NCBI GenBank assembly: GCA_035276085.1
Contig: DATELY010000110.1
Span: 1 to 8,256, forward strand
Direction: 5' to 3'
Length of the DNA stretch: 8,256 nucleotides
Origin: DATELY01 sp035276085
GTDB lineage: Bacteria; Pseudomonadota; Gammaproteobacteria; Steroidobacterales; Steroidobacteraceae
Shown here: positions 1 to 6,379 of the stretch, piece after piece
How positions within the stretch are numbered: position 1 is the first letter of the stretch
How the letters are laid out: the number at the start of each line of letters is the position of its first letter
Made by a program: the position numbers and the translations under genes
The notes under the pieces: model-generated
Told to the model about the DNA's origin: nothing
The model's database searches: none
What the model saw: only the letters and a program-made list of their open reading frames with translations

Positions 1-947
1 TTGTTGCCATCGAATACTCGACCGGGGACGCTGAATGGCACTGGGTCTATGAAGCACGTCTGGACACGACGACGAAGCGCGTGAGCATCGTGCGCCAGGC
101 TTCGGTTCAGCAGGACAGCGGCGAGCCTTGGCAGAGCGCGGCACTCACGCTGACGACCATGCGGCCTTCGGACGATGCGATGACGCCGCAGGTTGCATCG
201 CTGTTTCTCGATCTCGAAGACGAAGCTCGGAAACGAGCACCCGGGGTTGCGGGTGCGAGCATGGAGCAAATCATCGTTACCGCCGCAATGCGCGCCGAAG
301 TTGCGTACACCGACTACCTTGCCGAGTACAGGATTCCGGGTCGCGTCACGCTGGATCCCGATGACGAGCCTCGTCTGTATCCCGTCGCTGAGGACGCATT
401 CTCGGTCGATCTCACTGCGCGAGTGATTCCAACGGCAAGTCGATCTGCGTATCTGGAGGCGCTTTTCACCTACCAGGGCGATGTACCGATGCAAGGTGGG
501 CAGGTGCAACTCTATCGCGACGGCGCATTGGTGGGACTCGCACGGATGGGATCGCTGCTGCCCGGCGCCGAGGCCCGTATTCCGTTCGGTGTTGACGAGC
601 GTGTCCGCGTCGTCGTGCGTGATGAACCGAAACAGTCGGGGGATGAGGGACTCGTGAGCAAGCATCGTATCCGGGAACACAAGCAACGCTACGAAGTCAC
701 CAACTACCATTCGATTCCGATCACGGTGGAGATCATCGACCGGCTGCCGGTCACTGAAAACAAAGACGTCCGCATCGACGTGCTGAAGGGCGCAACAGCG
801 ACAACGGAAAATGATCTCAATGGCAAGTCCGGCGTGATGCTGTGGAGACAGACGACAGGGCCGCAACAGACATTCACGGTGCGACACTATTATTCCGTGC
901 GCTACCCTGCCGCTCGTGAACTCAGAGAGCGTGAGGTCGAGGAATGA
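1..947 (+). CDS. DUF4139 domain protein (MuiA-like), C-terminal part
   Basis: The frame is open from the left edge (first full codon at 3) to a TGA at 945-947, giving 314 visible residues, so the gene starts outside the window. A GTG at 81 is an internal codon rather than the start, because the matching segment WHWVYEARLD lies before it. The pattern W-x-Y-x-A-R-L-D, then V-x-Q-x-S-G-E-P-W and LTLTTMRPS, is the hallmark opening of the DUF4139 beta-rich domain (family usually W-x-P-x-Y-x-A-R and T-G-E-D-W, LSTA-x-P). The domain closes with an aromatic-rich strand ending YYSVRYP, also typical. Related proteins are called mucoidy inhibitor A, but the biochemical role is unknown; many family members have signal peptides and coiled coils in the N-terminal half, which cannot be seen here. 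It converges on the RDD gene with a 30-base gap. Family assignment is good; function is unknown. Confidence 0.85.
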   Translation, partial: VAIEYSTGDAEWHWVYEARLDTTTKRVSIVRQASVQQDSGEPWQSAALTLTTMRPSDDAMTPQVASLFLDLEDEARKRAPGVAGASMEQIIVTAAMRAEVAYTDYLAEYRIPGRVTLDPDDEPRLYPVAEDAFSVDLTARVIPTASRSAYLEALFTYQGDVPMQGGQVQLYRDGALVGLARMGSLLPGAEARIPFGVDERVRVVVRDEPKQSGDEGLVSKHRIREHKQRYEVTNYHSIPITVEIIDRLPVTENKDVRIDVLKGATATTENDLNGKSGVMLWRQTTGPQQTFTVRHYYSVRYPAARELREREVEE

Positions 948-977
948 GCGCCAGTGCGCGAGGAGTTCTCTCCCGAG

Positions 978-1478
978 TCACGAGCCCGCCCCTGCCGACT
1001 TCCCGCGAGGTGCCGCGACGACAATGGTCTCGGCTATCCTGTCATGTACGGTCTGATGATTGGGATGGATGAAGTACTGGAGGAAGCCAAAGCCACCCTC
1101 CAGGAAGGAGGCCGCGTAACCGAGCGCACGCTCGATGCAATGCCACATCGACAGGTGGCTGTGGTTCAGCGAGACGACACGGATGCGCAGCAGACGCTTG
1201 CCAATGGTGTAGCCCTTGCCGATGTAGGTGCTCAGAGCAAAGTAGGCAACCGCCACGATTACACTCATCAAACCGCCAAACTCCAGTGAGAAGGTGGGCG
1301 AGCTCGCCGCAGCGCCGGTCACTTGATCCCGGATCAGCGGCAGGGCGAGGAGCAGGCCGACGATGGCCGCATCGATCGTGAAAGCGGCGGCCCGTGCCAG
1401 AAACGTTGCCAGCGGTACGCCCTCCAAGGAAGCCTGCCGCTCTACGTTGCGCAATTCGAATGTGTCGCTCGGTCGCAT
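978..1478 (-). CDS. RDD family integral membrane protein
   Basis: A 166-residue protein with the three signature residues of the RDD family in order: Arg29 and Asp36 in the first hydrophobic helix (L-A-R-A-A-A-F-T-I-D) and Asp146 near the C terminus (VHDRIAETIVV). Between them lies the usual loop G-K-G-Y-T-I-G-K-R-L-L-R-I-R-V-V after the second membrane segment. Hydrophobic stretches sit at about 23-50, 68-90 and 114-137, so three membrane helices are likely. RDD proteins are small inner-membrane proteins of mostly unknown role; a few are linked to ion exchange, but nothing here shows a substrate. The ATG at 1478 is the first start after an in-frame TAG about 20 codons upstream. Its only Shine-Dalgarno-like sequence, GGAG, lies rather far upstream, so translation may depend on a gene ahead of it. 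It is convergent with the DUF4139 gene and divergent from the thiamine operon. Confidence 0.85.
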   Translation of the reverse strand: MRPSDTFELRNVERQASLEGVPLATFLARAAAFTIDAAIVGLLLALPLIRDQVTGAAASSPTFSLEFGGLMSVIVAVAYFALSTYIGKGYTIGKRLLRIRVVSLNHSHLSMWHCIERALGYAASFLEGGFGFLQYFIHPNHQTVHDRIAETIVVAAPRGKSAGAGS

Positions 1479-1785
1479 GGCGGACTGAAGTCTCCGATCG
1501 ATGTACGGACGCGTGCTCGAGTTCCAGGGAACAAATCCATCCTAATCCATCCCCTTTGCTTGATCCTAGGCAGGCCGGCGAGCTCGAAGGAGACGGCGCG
1601 CCGCTCGTCATCAGGTAATACGGCTCGCGCTGCGCACACTCGATTGCGTCACCGATGATTTCGACGAACCCTATCGTCTCGTCGCCGTTACGATGCACGT
1701 CGAAAGCACGAAACAGCTGACGGATGACCGTGTAAATCCTCACTCGCCGCGGGGGTGTAGCGCACCACAACTCGCAGCTCCACAT
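1442..1785 (-). pseudogene. possible small hypothetical gene with an apparent frameshift
   Basis: No intact gene covers 1479-1797, but the - strand looks coding. GGAGG (plus-strand complement at 1791-1795) sits five bases before an ATG at 1785, an ideal ribosome binding site. The first 60 or so residues look protein-like (for example QLFRAFDVHRNGD, then ETIGFVEIIGDAIEC) with largely G/C third positions. After the residues REPYY, near position 1620, that frame becomes Ser/Pro-rich, then His/Cys/Arg-rich, and runs on antisense-like to 1042. The frame shifted by -1 there reads PDDERRAVSFELAGLPRIK with nearly every third base G or C, and ends at TAG 1442-1444, overlapping the RDD start by 37 bases. 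I see no slippery heptamer, so decay or a sequencing error is more likely than programmed frameshifting. I do not recognise the product. Confidence 0.3.
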
Positions 1786-1797
1786 CAGATCCTCCAT

Positions 1798-1827
1798 TTG
1801 ACAGCGTTAGTCGCCGCGGCTTAAGTT
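1798..1827 (+). promoter_or_regulatory. candidate sigma-70 promoter of the thiamine operon
   Basis: TTGACA at 1798-1803 is a perfect -35 box. With a 17-base spacer the -10 hexamer would be TTAAGT (1821-1826); with 18 bases it would be TAAGTT (1822-1827). Both are weak matches to TATAAT but keep the first and last T. Transcription would then start at about 1832-1837, just at the 5' strand of the riboswitch P1 helix, which is the right place. No other promoter-like pair is evident before the aptamer. Confidence 0.5.
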
Positions 1828-1835
1828 GCACATCG

Positions 1836-1929
1836 AACTAGGGGAGTCCCGGCAGGGGACTGAGAGGCCATCGGAACGCATGGCGACCCTTTGAACCTGA
1901 TCCAGTTCATGCTGGCGTAGGAAAGTTAG
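1836..1929 (+). promoter_or_regulatory. TPP riboswitch aptamer (THI element)
   Basis: The conserved THI-box core is present in order. P1 is formed by AACT (1836-1839) with AGTT (1924-1927). P2 is AGGG (1840-1843) with CCCT (1887-1890). P3 is AGTCCC (1845-1850) with GGGACT (1856-1861), followed directly by the pyrimidine-binding loop CTGAGA (1860-1865). The other arm carries CCTTTGAACCTGATC (1888-1902), then P5 CCAG (1902-1905) with CTGG (1912-1915), and GCGTAGGAAAG (1915-1925), the segment that contacts the pyrophosphate through metal ions. An extra helix, GCCAT (1867-1871) with ATGGC (1880-1884), forms a P3a-type branch. The aptamer lies 83 bases before thiC and should lower operon expression when thiamine pyrophosphate is plentiful. 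Confidence 0.95.
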
Positions 1930-1962
1930 GCGTCGCGAGAGGTTCGTCTTCATCTCCCGGCG

Positions 1963-2015
1963 CATTCGGCTCCTCCTCCATGAGCGGACTGGATCTCACG
2001 TGAGGAGCCCGAATG
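1963..2015 (+). promoter_or_regulatory. riboswitch expression platform: hairpin sequestering the thiC ribosome binding site
   Basis: CATTCGGCTCCTC at 1963-1975 is complementary to GAGGAGCCCGAATG at 2002-2015: thirteen pairs with one bulged C. The 3' strand contains the whole thiC Shine-Dalgarno (GAGGAG, 2002-2007) and the ATG (2013-2015), so the folded hairpin would block ribosome entry. Inside the loop TGAG (1981-1984) can pair with CTCA (1995-1998), extending the structure. No U-tract follows, so it is not an intrinsic terminator. This matches the translation-control mode common for TPP riboswitches in Gram-negative bacteria. I did not find a convincing anti-sequester partner in 1930-1962. 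Confidence 0.75.
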
Positions 2016-3788
2016 AACGCCGTTTCGCGCCGCATAGCCGCCACCGCATTACCTGCCTCTCGCAAGATCTACGCCCAAGGCACGCTGCATCCCGACATTC
2101 ATGTGCCGATGCGCGTGATCGCGCTGCATTCTGCAGCGCCGCTCACGGTCTATGATTCTTCGGGTCCCTACACGGATCCTGCCACCAAACCCGACATCGA
2201 ATGTGGCTTGCCGCGAGTGCGCGAGTCCTGGATCCGCGCGCGCGGCGATGTGGAAGCGTACGAGAGCTCGATCGGTGCAGCGTTACTGCGTGACGGAGCG
2301 ATGGCTGATTTTCCGCTGCGACACCGTCCCCTGCGGGCGCGCGGCAAAGTCGCGGTTACTCAGCTTGCCTATGCTCGCGCAGGCATCATCACGCCGGAAA
2401 TGGAATTCATCGCCATCCGCGAGAACGTCGGCCGCGAGCAGATGCGCGAGCGCGCGAATCGCGGCGGGGAATGCGGAGGCGCGAATCTGCCCGATATCGT
2501 GACGCCGGAATTCGTGCGCGCCGAAGTGGCTGCCGGTCGCGCGATCATTCCCGCGAACGTCAATCATCCCGAGTCCGAGCCGATGATCATCGGGCGCAAC
2601 TTCCTCGTGAAGATCAACGCGAACATCGGCAATTCCGCCGTGACCTCGAGCATGGCCGAGGAAGTCGACAAGATGGTGTGGGCGATTCGCTGGGGCGCGG
2701 ACACCGTGATGGATCTGTCGACGGGTCGCAACATTCACAACATCCGCGAGTGGATCATCCGCAATTCGCCGGTGCCGATCGGCACGGTCCCGATCTATCA
2801 GGCGCTCGAGAAAGTGGGCGGCGTGGCTGAGGAATTGAGCTGGCCGATCTTCCGCGACACGTTGATCGAGCAGGCCGAACAGGGCGTCGACTACTTCACC
2901 ATCCACGCGGGTGTGCGTCTCGCCTACATTCCGCTCACGGCCGAGCGCGTCACGGGCATCGTCTCGCGTGGTGGCTCCATCCTTGCGAAATGGTGTCTCG
3001 CGCATCATCGCGAGAGCTTTCTCTATGAGCACTTCGAAGAGATTTGCGAGATCTTGCGTGCCTACGACGTGAGTTTTTCGCTAGGCGACGGTCTGCGCCC
3101 GGGCTCCATTGCCGATGCGAACGACGCCGCGCAATTCGCGGAGCTCGAGACCCTGGGTGAATTGACTCGCATTGCCTGGGCGCGGGACTGCCAGGTCATG
3201 ATCGAAGGCCCCGGCCATGTGCCGATGCACAAGATCAAGGAGAACATGGACAAGCAGCTCGAGCACTGCGGCGGCGCGCCGTTCTATACGCTCGGGCCGC
3301 TCGTCACCGATATCGCGCCCGGCTACGACCACATCACGTCGGCCATCGGTGCCGCCATGATCGGCTGGTTCGGCACAGCGATGCTTTGCTATGTCACGCC
3401 CAAGGAACACCTCGGTCTTCCCAACCGCGACGACGTGAAAGCCGGGGTCATTGCGTACAAGATTGCCGCGCACGCGGCGGATCTGGCTAAAGGCCATCCC
3501 GGAGCGCAACTGCGCGACGATGCGCTGTCACGTGCACGGTTCGATTTTCGCTGGGAAGATCAATTCAGTCTTTCCCTTGATCCGGATACCGCCTGCGCCT
3601 TTCACGACGAAACGTTGCCGAAGGAAGGACACAAGCTCGCGCACTTCTGCTCCATGTGTGGCCCGAAGTTTTGCTCGATGAAGATCTCGCATGAAGTACG
3701 CGCCGAGGCGCGCGAGCAAGGCATGGCGGCGATGGCCGAGAAGTTCCGCGAGCAGGGCGAGCTGTACGTGGCGCAGCCGGAGCGTTGA
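2013..3788 (+). CDS. thiC: phosphomethylpyrimidine synthase ThiC
   Basis: ThiC is a cytosolic radical S-adenosylmethionine enzyme that rearranges 5-aminoimidazole ribotide into 4-amino-5-hydroxymethyl-2-methylpyrimidine phosphate, the pyrimidine half of thiamine. The 591-residue product carries the family landmarks: YDSSGPY-D in the N-terminal region, GIITPEMEFIAIREN, IPANVNHPESEPMIIGRNF, NANIGNSAVTSS, GADTVMDLSTG, SRGGSI, DGLRPGS, IEGPGHVP and LGPLVTDIAPGYDH. The C-terminal iron-sulfur motif C-x2-C-x4-C is at Cys546, Cys549 and Cys554. It is about 40 residues shorter than the E. coli protein (631), mainly in the N-terminal region and near the C terminus; no core motif is lost. The ATG at 2013 is supported by GAGGAG five bases upstream. 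It is the first gene of the operon and the direct target of the riboswitch hairpin. thiO follows after 15 bases. Confidence 0.98.
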   Translation: MNAVSRRIAATALPASRKIYAQGTLHPDIHVPMRVIALHSAAPLTVYDSSGPYTDPATKPDIECGLPRVRESWIRARGDVEAYESSIGAALLRDGAMADFPLRHRPLRARGKVAVTQLAYARAGIITPEMEFIAIRENVGREQMRERANRGGECGGANLPDIVTPEFVRAEVAAGRAIIPANVNHPESEPMIIGRNFLVKINANIGNSAVTSSMAEEVDKMVWAIRWGADTVMDLSTGRNIHNIREWIIRNSPVPIGTVPIYQALEKVGGVAEELSWPIFRDTLIEQAEQGVDYFTIHAGVRLAYIPLTAERVTGIVSRGGSILAKWCLAHHRESFLYEHFEEICEILRAYDVSFSLGDGLRPGSIADANDAAQFAELETLGELTRIAWARDCQVMIEGPGHVPMHKIKENMDKQLEHCGGAPFYTLGPLVTDIAPGYDHITSAIGAAMIGWFGTAMLCYVTPKEHLGLPNRDDVKAGVIAYKIAAHAADLAKGHPGAQLRDDALSRARFDFRWEDQFSLSLDPDTACAFHDETLPKEGHKLAHFCSMCGPKFCSMKISHEVRAEAREQGMAAMAEKFREQGELYVAQPER

Positions 3789-3803
3789 GCCGGACAGGCC
3801 ACG

Positions 3804-4814
3804 ATGCAAGTCATCATCATCGGCGCCGGTATTGCGGGGCTCGCCTGCGCCGTGGAGCTGGCGGAGCGCGGCGCCCAGGTGGAAGTGCTGGAGCGCGCTC
3901 GCGAGCTCGGCCCACACAGCTGCTCCTGGTATGCAGGCGGCATGCTGGCGCCATGGTGCGAGCGCGCCGACACAGAGCCGCTCATCGCCAAGCTGGGTGC
4001 CGAGGCGCTGCCGTGGTGGCGCAAGAACTTCTCCGGCATCGCCGCGCACGGCAGTCTCGTCGTTGCGCACAGTCGGGATGCTCAGGAGCTCGAGCGCTTC
4101 GCGCGGCGCACGGAGAACTTCGAACGGCTCGATGCTGGAGGGATCTCAGCGCTCGAACCCGCGCTCGCCGGTCGCTTCAGCAAGGGACTGTTCTTTCCCG
4201 ATGAAGCTCATCTCGATCCCCGTGCGGCGTTGCAGGCGCTCGCAGACAGAATGCAAGGTCTGGGCGGACGCATTCGTTTCGGCGTTGAGGCTGATGTGTC
4301 GTCGGGAAGGGGCGAGCCCGTGATCGATTGCACGGGTCTCGCCGCACGCCAGCACCTGCCCGAGCTGCGCGGCGTGAAAGGCGAGATGCTCGTGCTGCAA
4401 TCACCGGAGCTCGAGTTGCGCCGCCCGGTTCGCGTGTTGCATCCGCGCTTGCCTGTGTACGTCGTGCCACGCGGCGAGGGCGTGTTCATGGTGGGCGCCA
4501 CGATGATCGAAAGCGACGATGCGAGCCGTATCACGGCACGCTCCATGCTGGAGCTCTTGAGCGCCGCATATGCCTTGCATCCGGCATTCGGCGAGGCACA
4601 GATCATCGAGATCGGAACGCAGGTGCGTCCCGCCTTTGCGGACAATCTGCCGCGCGTGCGCCGCTGCGGCGACCGACTGTATGTGAATGGCCTGTATCGG
4701 CACGGCTTCCTGCTGGCGCCGGCGCTCGCGCGTCGCGTCGCAGCGTTGCTATTGAGCGGCAAACGTGACGCGGAGGTGATGGATGAGAGTCCTGGTGAAC
4801 GGCGAAGCGCGTGA
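3804..4814 (+). CDS. thiO: glycine oxidase ThiO (FAD-dependent)
   Basis: ThiO uses FAD and oxygen to turn glycine into dehydroglycine (iminoacetate), which ThiG uses to build the thiazole ring; it replaces the radical enzyme ThiH of anaerobes and enterics. The 336-residue product opens with a Rossmann dinucleotide motif, G7-A-G-I-A-G12, and an acidic Glu30 at the end of the second strand (V-L-E-R), which should hold the FAD ribose. The stretch S-W-Y-A-G-G-M-L-A-P and the C-terminal block Q-V-R-P-A-F-A-D-N-L-P followed by NGLYRHGFLLAPA are typical of the DAO/ThiO family. The ATG at 3804 puts the dinucleotide motif right at the N terminus, as expected; its Shine-Dalgarno is weak, so reinitiation after thiC is likely. 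The 3' end overlaps thiS by 32 bases. Cytosolic. Confidence 0.93.
   Translation: MQVIIIGAGIAGLACAVELAERGAQVEVLERARELGPHSCSWYAGGMLAPWCERADTEPLIAKLGAEALPWWRKNFSGIAAHGSLVVAHSRDAQELERFARRTENFERLDAGGISALEPALAGRFSKGLFFPDEAHLDPRAALQALADRMQGLGGRIRFGVEADVSSGRGEPVIDCTGLAARQHLPELRGVKGEMLVLQSPELELRRPVRVLHPRLPVYVVPRGEGVFMVGATMIESDDASRITARSMLELLSAAYALHPAFGEAQIIEIGTQVRPAFADNLPRVRRCGDRLYVNGLYRHGFLLAPALARRVAALLLSGKRDAEVMDESPGERRSA
4772..4785 (+). promoter_or_regulatory. thiS ribosome binding site inside thiO
   Basis: GGAGG at 4772-4776 lies six bases before the thiS ATG (4783-4785). A nearer ATG at 4779 is in the thiO frame and is not the thiS start. This strong site within the thiO coding sequence settles the thiS start and allows thiS to be translated at a higher level than thiO, fitting its role as a stoichiometric sulfur carrier. 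Confidence 0.7.
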
Positions 4815-4980
4815 AGTGAGCGCCGCGACGCTCGAGGCCGCGCTGCTGGAGTTGGGTTATCGCGAGGCTGTCGTGGCGACCGCGGTCAACGGCGAATTCG
4901 TGGCAGCGAATGCGCGCTCGAACGCCAGCCTCGCCGATGGCGATCGGCTCGAGATCCTAGCGCCCATGCAAGGAGGCTGA
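4783..4980 (+). CDS. thiS: sulfur carrier protein ThiS
   Basis: ThiS is a small ubiquitin-like beta-grasp protein whose C-terminal glycine is adenylated by ThiF and converted to a thiocarboxylate that gives its sulfur to ThiG. The 65-residue length matches the family. Landmarks are the opening strand M-R-V-L-V-N-G-E, the central V-A-T-A-V-N-G-E-F-V, the segment L-A-D-G-D-R-L-E-I-L, and the essential C-terminal Gly-Gly right before the stop. The start is fixed by the strong GGAGG and the family N terminus. It overlaps the end of thiO by 32 bases and is separated from thiG by one base, so it is embedded between its two pathway partners. The two Gly codons also serve as part of the thiG ribosome binding site. 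Confidence 0.95.
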   Translation: MRVLVNGEAREVSAATLEAALLELGYREAVVATAVNGEFVAANARSNASLADGDRLEILAPMQGG

Positions 4981-4984
4981 GATG
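4971..4984 (+). promoter_or_regulatory. thiG ribosome binding site built from the thiS Gly-Gly codons
   Basis: AGGAGG (4971-4976) sits five bases before the thiG ATG (4982). The same bases are the last thiS codons: the final A of the start of CAA-GGA-GGC-TGA. The thiS stop (4978-4980) falls between the site and the ATG, so ribosomes ending thiS are positioned to start thiG. Confidence 0.75.
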
Positions 4985-5755
4985 CTCGATCTCTATGGCA
5001 TCGGTCTGCGGTCGCGCCTGCTGCTCGGCACGGCCCGTTATCCCTCGCCTGCGATGCTGGCGGCAGCGGTCAAGGCCGCGGGTGTCGAGGTGGTGACCGT
5101 GTCGCTCAGACGCGAGTCGGGCGGCGAGCGCGCAGGCCACGGGTTCTGGTCGCTGATACGAGAGTTCGGCGTGCGCGTGTTACCGAACACAGCCGGCTGC
5201 CACTCGGCGCAGGAAGCCATTACGACTGCGCGGATGGCACGCGAGGTTTTCGGTACGTCGTGGATCAAGCTGGAAGTCATCGGGGATGAGGACACGCTCC
5301 AGCCCGATGTGTTCGGACTGGTCGACGCTGCGCAGGTGCTCTGTGCCGAGGGCTTCGACGTATTTCCTTATACGACCGAAGATCTGGTCGTCGCGGAGAA
5401 GCTCATCGAAGCCGGCTGCCGGGTGCTGATGCCTTGGGGCGCGCCGATCGGTTCGGGTCGCGGGCTCAACAATATTCTCGGCCTGCGCTCACTGCGCGCG
5501 CGCTTCCCGCACGTGCAGCTCATCATCGATGCCGGCATCGGCCGTCCGTCGCATGCCGCGCAGGCGATGGAGCTTGGCTATGACGCGGTGCTGATCAATA
5601 CCGCCGTGGCGCTGGCGGGTGATCCGCCGAACATGGCCGCAGCGTTTGCCACAGCCGTGGGCGCCGGGCGCGCGGCGTTCCTTGCCGGTCCCATCGAGCC
5701 ACGCGACATGGCCGTGCCGTCCACGCCAGTCATCGGCAAGCCGCTCCTCGCATGA
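4982..5755 (+). CDS. thiG: thiazole synthase ThiG
   Basis: ThiG condenses deoxyxylulose 5-phosphate, dehydroglycine and the sulfur of ThiS-thiocarboxylate into the thiazole phosphate carboxylate. It is a cytosolic TIM-barrel enzyme of 257 residues, normal for the family. Lys96 in T-S-W-I-K-L-E-V-I is at the position of the Schiff-base lysine, followed by Glu98 of the active site; Asp183 in I-I-D-A-G-I-G-R-P-S matches the other catalytic acid. The phosphate-binding loops M-P-W-G-A-P-I-G-S-G and D-A-V-L-I-N-T-A are also clear, as is L-P-N-T-A-G. The loop has Trp where E. coli ThiG has Leu (MPLG), probably a harmless variant. The ATG at 4982 follows thiS by one base with a strong AGGAGG, and the stop overlaps the thiE start as ATGA. 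Confidence 0.97.
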   Translation: MLDLYGIGLRSRLLLGTARYPSPAMLAAAVKAAGVEVVTVSLRRESGGERAGHGFWSLIREFGVRVLPNTAGCHSAQEAITTARMAREVFGTSWIKLEVIGDEDTLQPDVFGLVDAAQVLCAEGFDVFPYTTEDLVVAEKLIEAGCRVLMPWGAPIGSGRGLNNILGLRSLRARFPHVQLIIDAGIGRPSHAAQAMELGYDAVLINTAVALAGDPPNMAAAFATAVGAGRAAFLAGPIEPRDMAVPSTPVIGKPLLA

Positions 5756-6369
5756 AGCTCGATCGTTTCTACCTCATCGCCGAGAGCGCTCGATGGATCG
5801 AGCGTCTGGTGCCGCTCGGCGTCAAGCTCGTGCAGTTGCGCATGAAGGATAAGCCGCTCGACGTGGTTCGTCGCGAAATCATCGCGGCCAAGGGGATCTG
5901 CGAATCCGCCGGCGCTCAACTGATCGTCAACGATTACTGGCAGCTCGCGATCGACGAGGGCTGCAGCTTCGTTCATCTCGGTCAAACCGATCTCGAAACG
6001 GCCGATGTGCCGGCGCTGCGCAGGGCGGGCATCAAGCTCGGCATCAGCACGCACGATCATCGCGAGCTCGATCGCGCCCTGGCGTTCGATCCGGACTATG
6101 TAGCGCTCGGTCCGATCTATCCCACGATCCTGAAGAACATGCCCTGGGCGCCGCAGGGGCTCGAGCGCATTGCGGAATGGAAGCGCCTGATCGGCTCGAA
6201 ACCGCTGGTCGCGATCGGCGGATTGACGGTGGCGCGGCTGCCCGATGTGTTCGCGGCCGGTGCGGACAGCGCGGCGGTGGTCACTGACATCAGCCAGCAT
6301 CCAGATCCCGAGATGCGCACGCGCGAATGGCTTGCAGCGACGCGTGTCGCCGAGAGCGTCGGTGCATGA
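5752..6369 (+). CDS. thiE: thiamine-phosphate synthase ThiE
   Basis: ThiE joins HMP pyrophosphate with the thiazole phosphate carboxylate to give thiamine phosphate, pyrophosphate and CO2. The 205-residue product shows the family motifs in order: Q28-L-R-M-K32-D-K for pyrophosphate binding, V-N60-D61, H75-L-G-Q78-T-D80, G-I-S-T-H (97-101), A-L-G-P-I-Y-P-T (118-125), the loop M-P-W-A-P-Q-G (130-136), and V-A-I-G-G-L (153-158). The N-D-Y-W-Q-L-A-I-D segment and M-P-x-A-P-Q-G-L resemble E. coli ThiE closely. It begins in an ATGA overlap with thiG and has no clear Shine-Dalgarno, which points to translational coupling. Ten bases separate its stop from thiF. It is a single-function enzyme here, with no ThiD or ThiM fusion. 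Confidence 0.97.
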   Translation: MKLDRFYLIAESARWIERLVPLGVKLVQLRMKDKPLDVVRREIIAAKGICESAGAQLIVNDYWQLAIDEGCSFVHLGQTDLETADVPALRRAGIKLGISTHDHRELDRALAFDPDYVALGPIYPTILKNMPWAPQGLERIAEWKRLIGSKPLVAIGGLTVARLPDVFAAGADSAAVVTDISQHPDPEMRTREWLAATRVAESVGA

Positions 6370-6379
6370 TGGATCTCAC

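Noticed and set aside
948..959. GCGC-CAGT-GCGC between the convergent DUF4139 and RDD genes as a terminator
   Set aside because: Only four pairs and no T-tract on either side.
954..1289. Open + strand frame opposite RDD
   Set aside because: The - strand frame has all RDD signature residues and membrane helices; this one has none.
1042..1797. Long - strand frame of about 250 codons overlapping RDD
   Set aside because: Beyond about residue 75 it runs antisense-like through the RDD gene in another frame with His/Cys/Arg-rich composition. Only its beginning is kept, as a possible frameshifted gene.
2283..3032. Open - strand frame of 249 codons inside thiC
   Set aside because: It is the antisense of a well-supported gene, rich in His, Arg and Asp as expected of such shadows, and has no family features.
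5578..6300. Open - strand frame of 240 codons across thiG and thiE
   Set aside because: It lies antisense to two conserved enzymes and results from GC-rich codon use.
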